Assembly (NCBI GenBank): GCA_964555735.1
Contig: CAZKTS010000229.1
Location: 1-9,326, forward strand
DNA from: CAZKTS01 sp964555735
GTDB lineage: Bacteria > Actinomycetota > Acidimicrobiia > IMCC26256 > PALSA-555
Length of the DNA stretch: 9,326 nucleotides
Reading direction: 5' to 3'
Part shown: in pieces, positions 9,185-9,326 of the stretch
How positions within the stretch are numbered: position 1 is the stretch's first letter
How the letters are laid out: every line of letters starts with the position of its first letter
The notes under the pieces: generated by a model
Database searches by the model: none
What the model was told of the DNA's origin: nothing
What the model saw: only the letters and a program-made list of their open reading frames with translations
Made by a program: the position numbers and the translations under genes

Positions 9185-9326
9185 GCGTCTCGGTCGTGGT
9201 GCCCGCTCGCGACGAGGCCGACGCGATCGTCGAGTGCATCGATGCCATCGCCGCCCAGGACCATCCGCTCGATGACATCGAGGTGATCGTCGTCGTCGAC
9301 GGCGGCACGCGCGATCGGACGGGGCC
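9181..9326 (+). CDS. Family 2 glycosyltransferase, N-terminal part (3' truncated by window edge)
   Basis: The 48 visible codons start MSVSVVVPARDEADAIVECI, the first beta-strand and nucleotide-binding loop typical of GT-A fold family 2 glycosyltransferases. AQDHPLDDIEVIVVVDGGTR follows, the second and third strands with the first acidic residue that contacts the UDP/GDP sugar. The metal-binding DXD and the catalytic base lie beyond the window. The usual D(D/G)(G/S)S(T/S)D motif is read here as DGGTRDRTG, a mild variant. The enzyme should transfer a sugar from a nucleotide donor at the cytoplasmic face, probably extending the glycan that the preceding phosphotransferase starts. ATG 9181 is supported by GAGGAG just upstream and by the 16-base gap after the previous gene, which suggests one operon. 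Linkage and donor are unknown. Confidence 0.85.
   Translation, partial: MSVSVVVPARDEADAIVECIDAIAAQDHPLDDIEVIVVVDGGTRDRTG

Noticed and set aside
5331..9326. A defence or secondary-metabolite system built around the methyltransferase
   Set aside because: No nuclease, toxin, ATPase sensor, synthase or transporter signature is present; the neighbours are sugar-transfer enzymes, which fits a glycan locus better.

Overview
The window is very GC-rich, with strong G/C bias at third codon positions, and all its genes lie on the + strand. Three features point to the phylum Actinomycetota: a near-perfect actinobacterial-type LexA box, several promoters whose -10 element sits 6-7 bases before a start codon (leaderless mRNAs), and actinobacterial-looking UvrA/UvrB proteins. 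The class Acidimicrobiia is a guess from general style, not something the sequence proves.

Left part (1-5330): the 3' end of an unrecognised gene (1-300) is followed by two core nucleotide excision repair genes, uvrB (343-2364) and uvrA (2414-5263). UvrA finds helix-distorting DNA damage and loads UvrB, which verifies the lesion and recruits the UvrC nuclease; uvrC is not in the window. Each uvr gene appears to have its own promoter. The uvrA promoter carries a LexA/SOS operator over its -35 region; no such box is visible before uvrB. A long hairpin (5286-5330) closes the uvr section.

Right part (5331-9326): four genes look like one edge of a cell-surface polysaccharide or glycolipid locus. 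They are a SAM-dependent methyltransferase (5331-6059), a large polytopic membrane protein resembling GT-C glycosyltransferases (6056-7804, overlapping the previous gene by 4 bases), a polyprenyl-phosphate sugar-phosphotransferase (7851-9164) that would start glycan assembly on a lipid carrier, and the beginning of a family 2 glycosyltransferase (9181 to the window end). The likely division of labour is lipid-linked initiation by the phosphotransferase, chain extension by the glycosyltransferases, and glycan or lipid modification by the methyltransferase. The glycan itself cannot be named.

No gene-free stretch exceeds 70 bases. I see no tRNA, rRNA, CRISPR array, insertion sequence, attachment site or origin. 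I found no convincing evidence of a wholly new system. The most useful observations are regulatory: the LexA-controlled leaderless uvrA promoter, the repeated leaderless architecture, and the hairpin ending exactly at the methyltransferase start codon.
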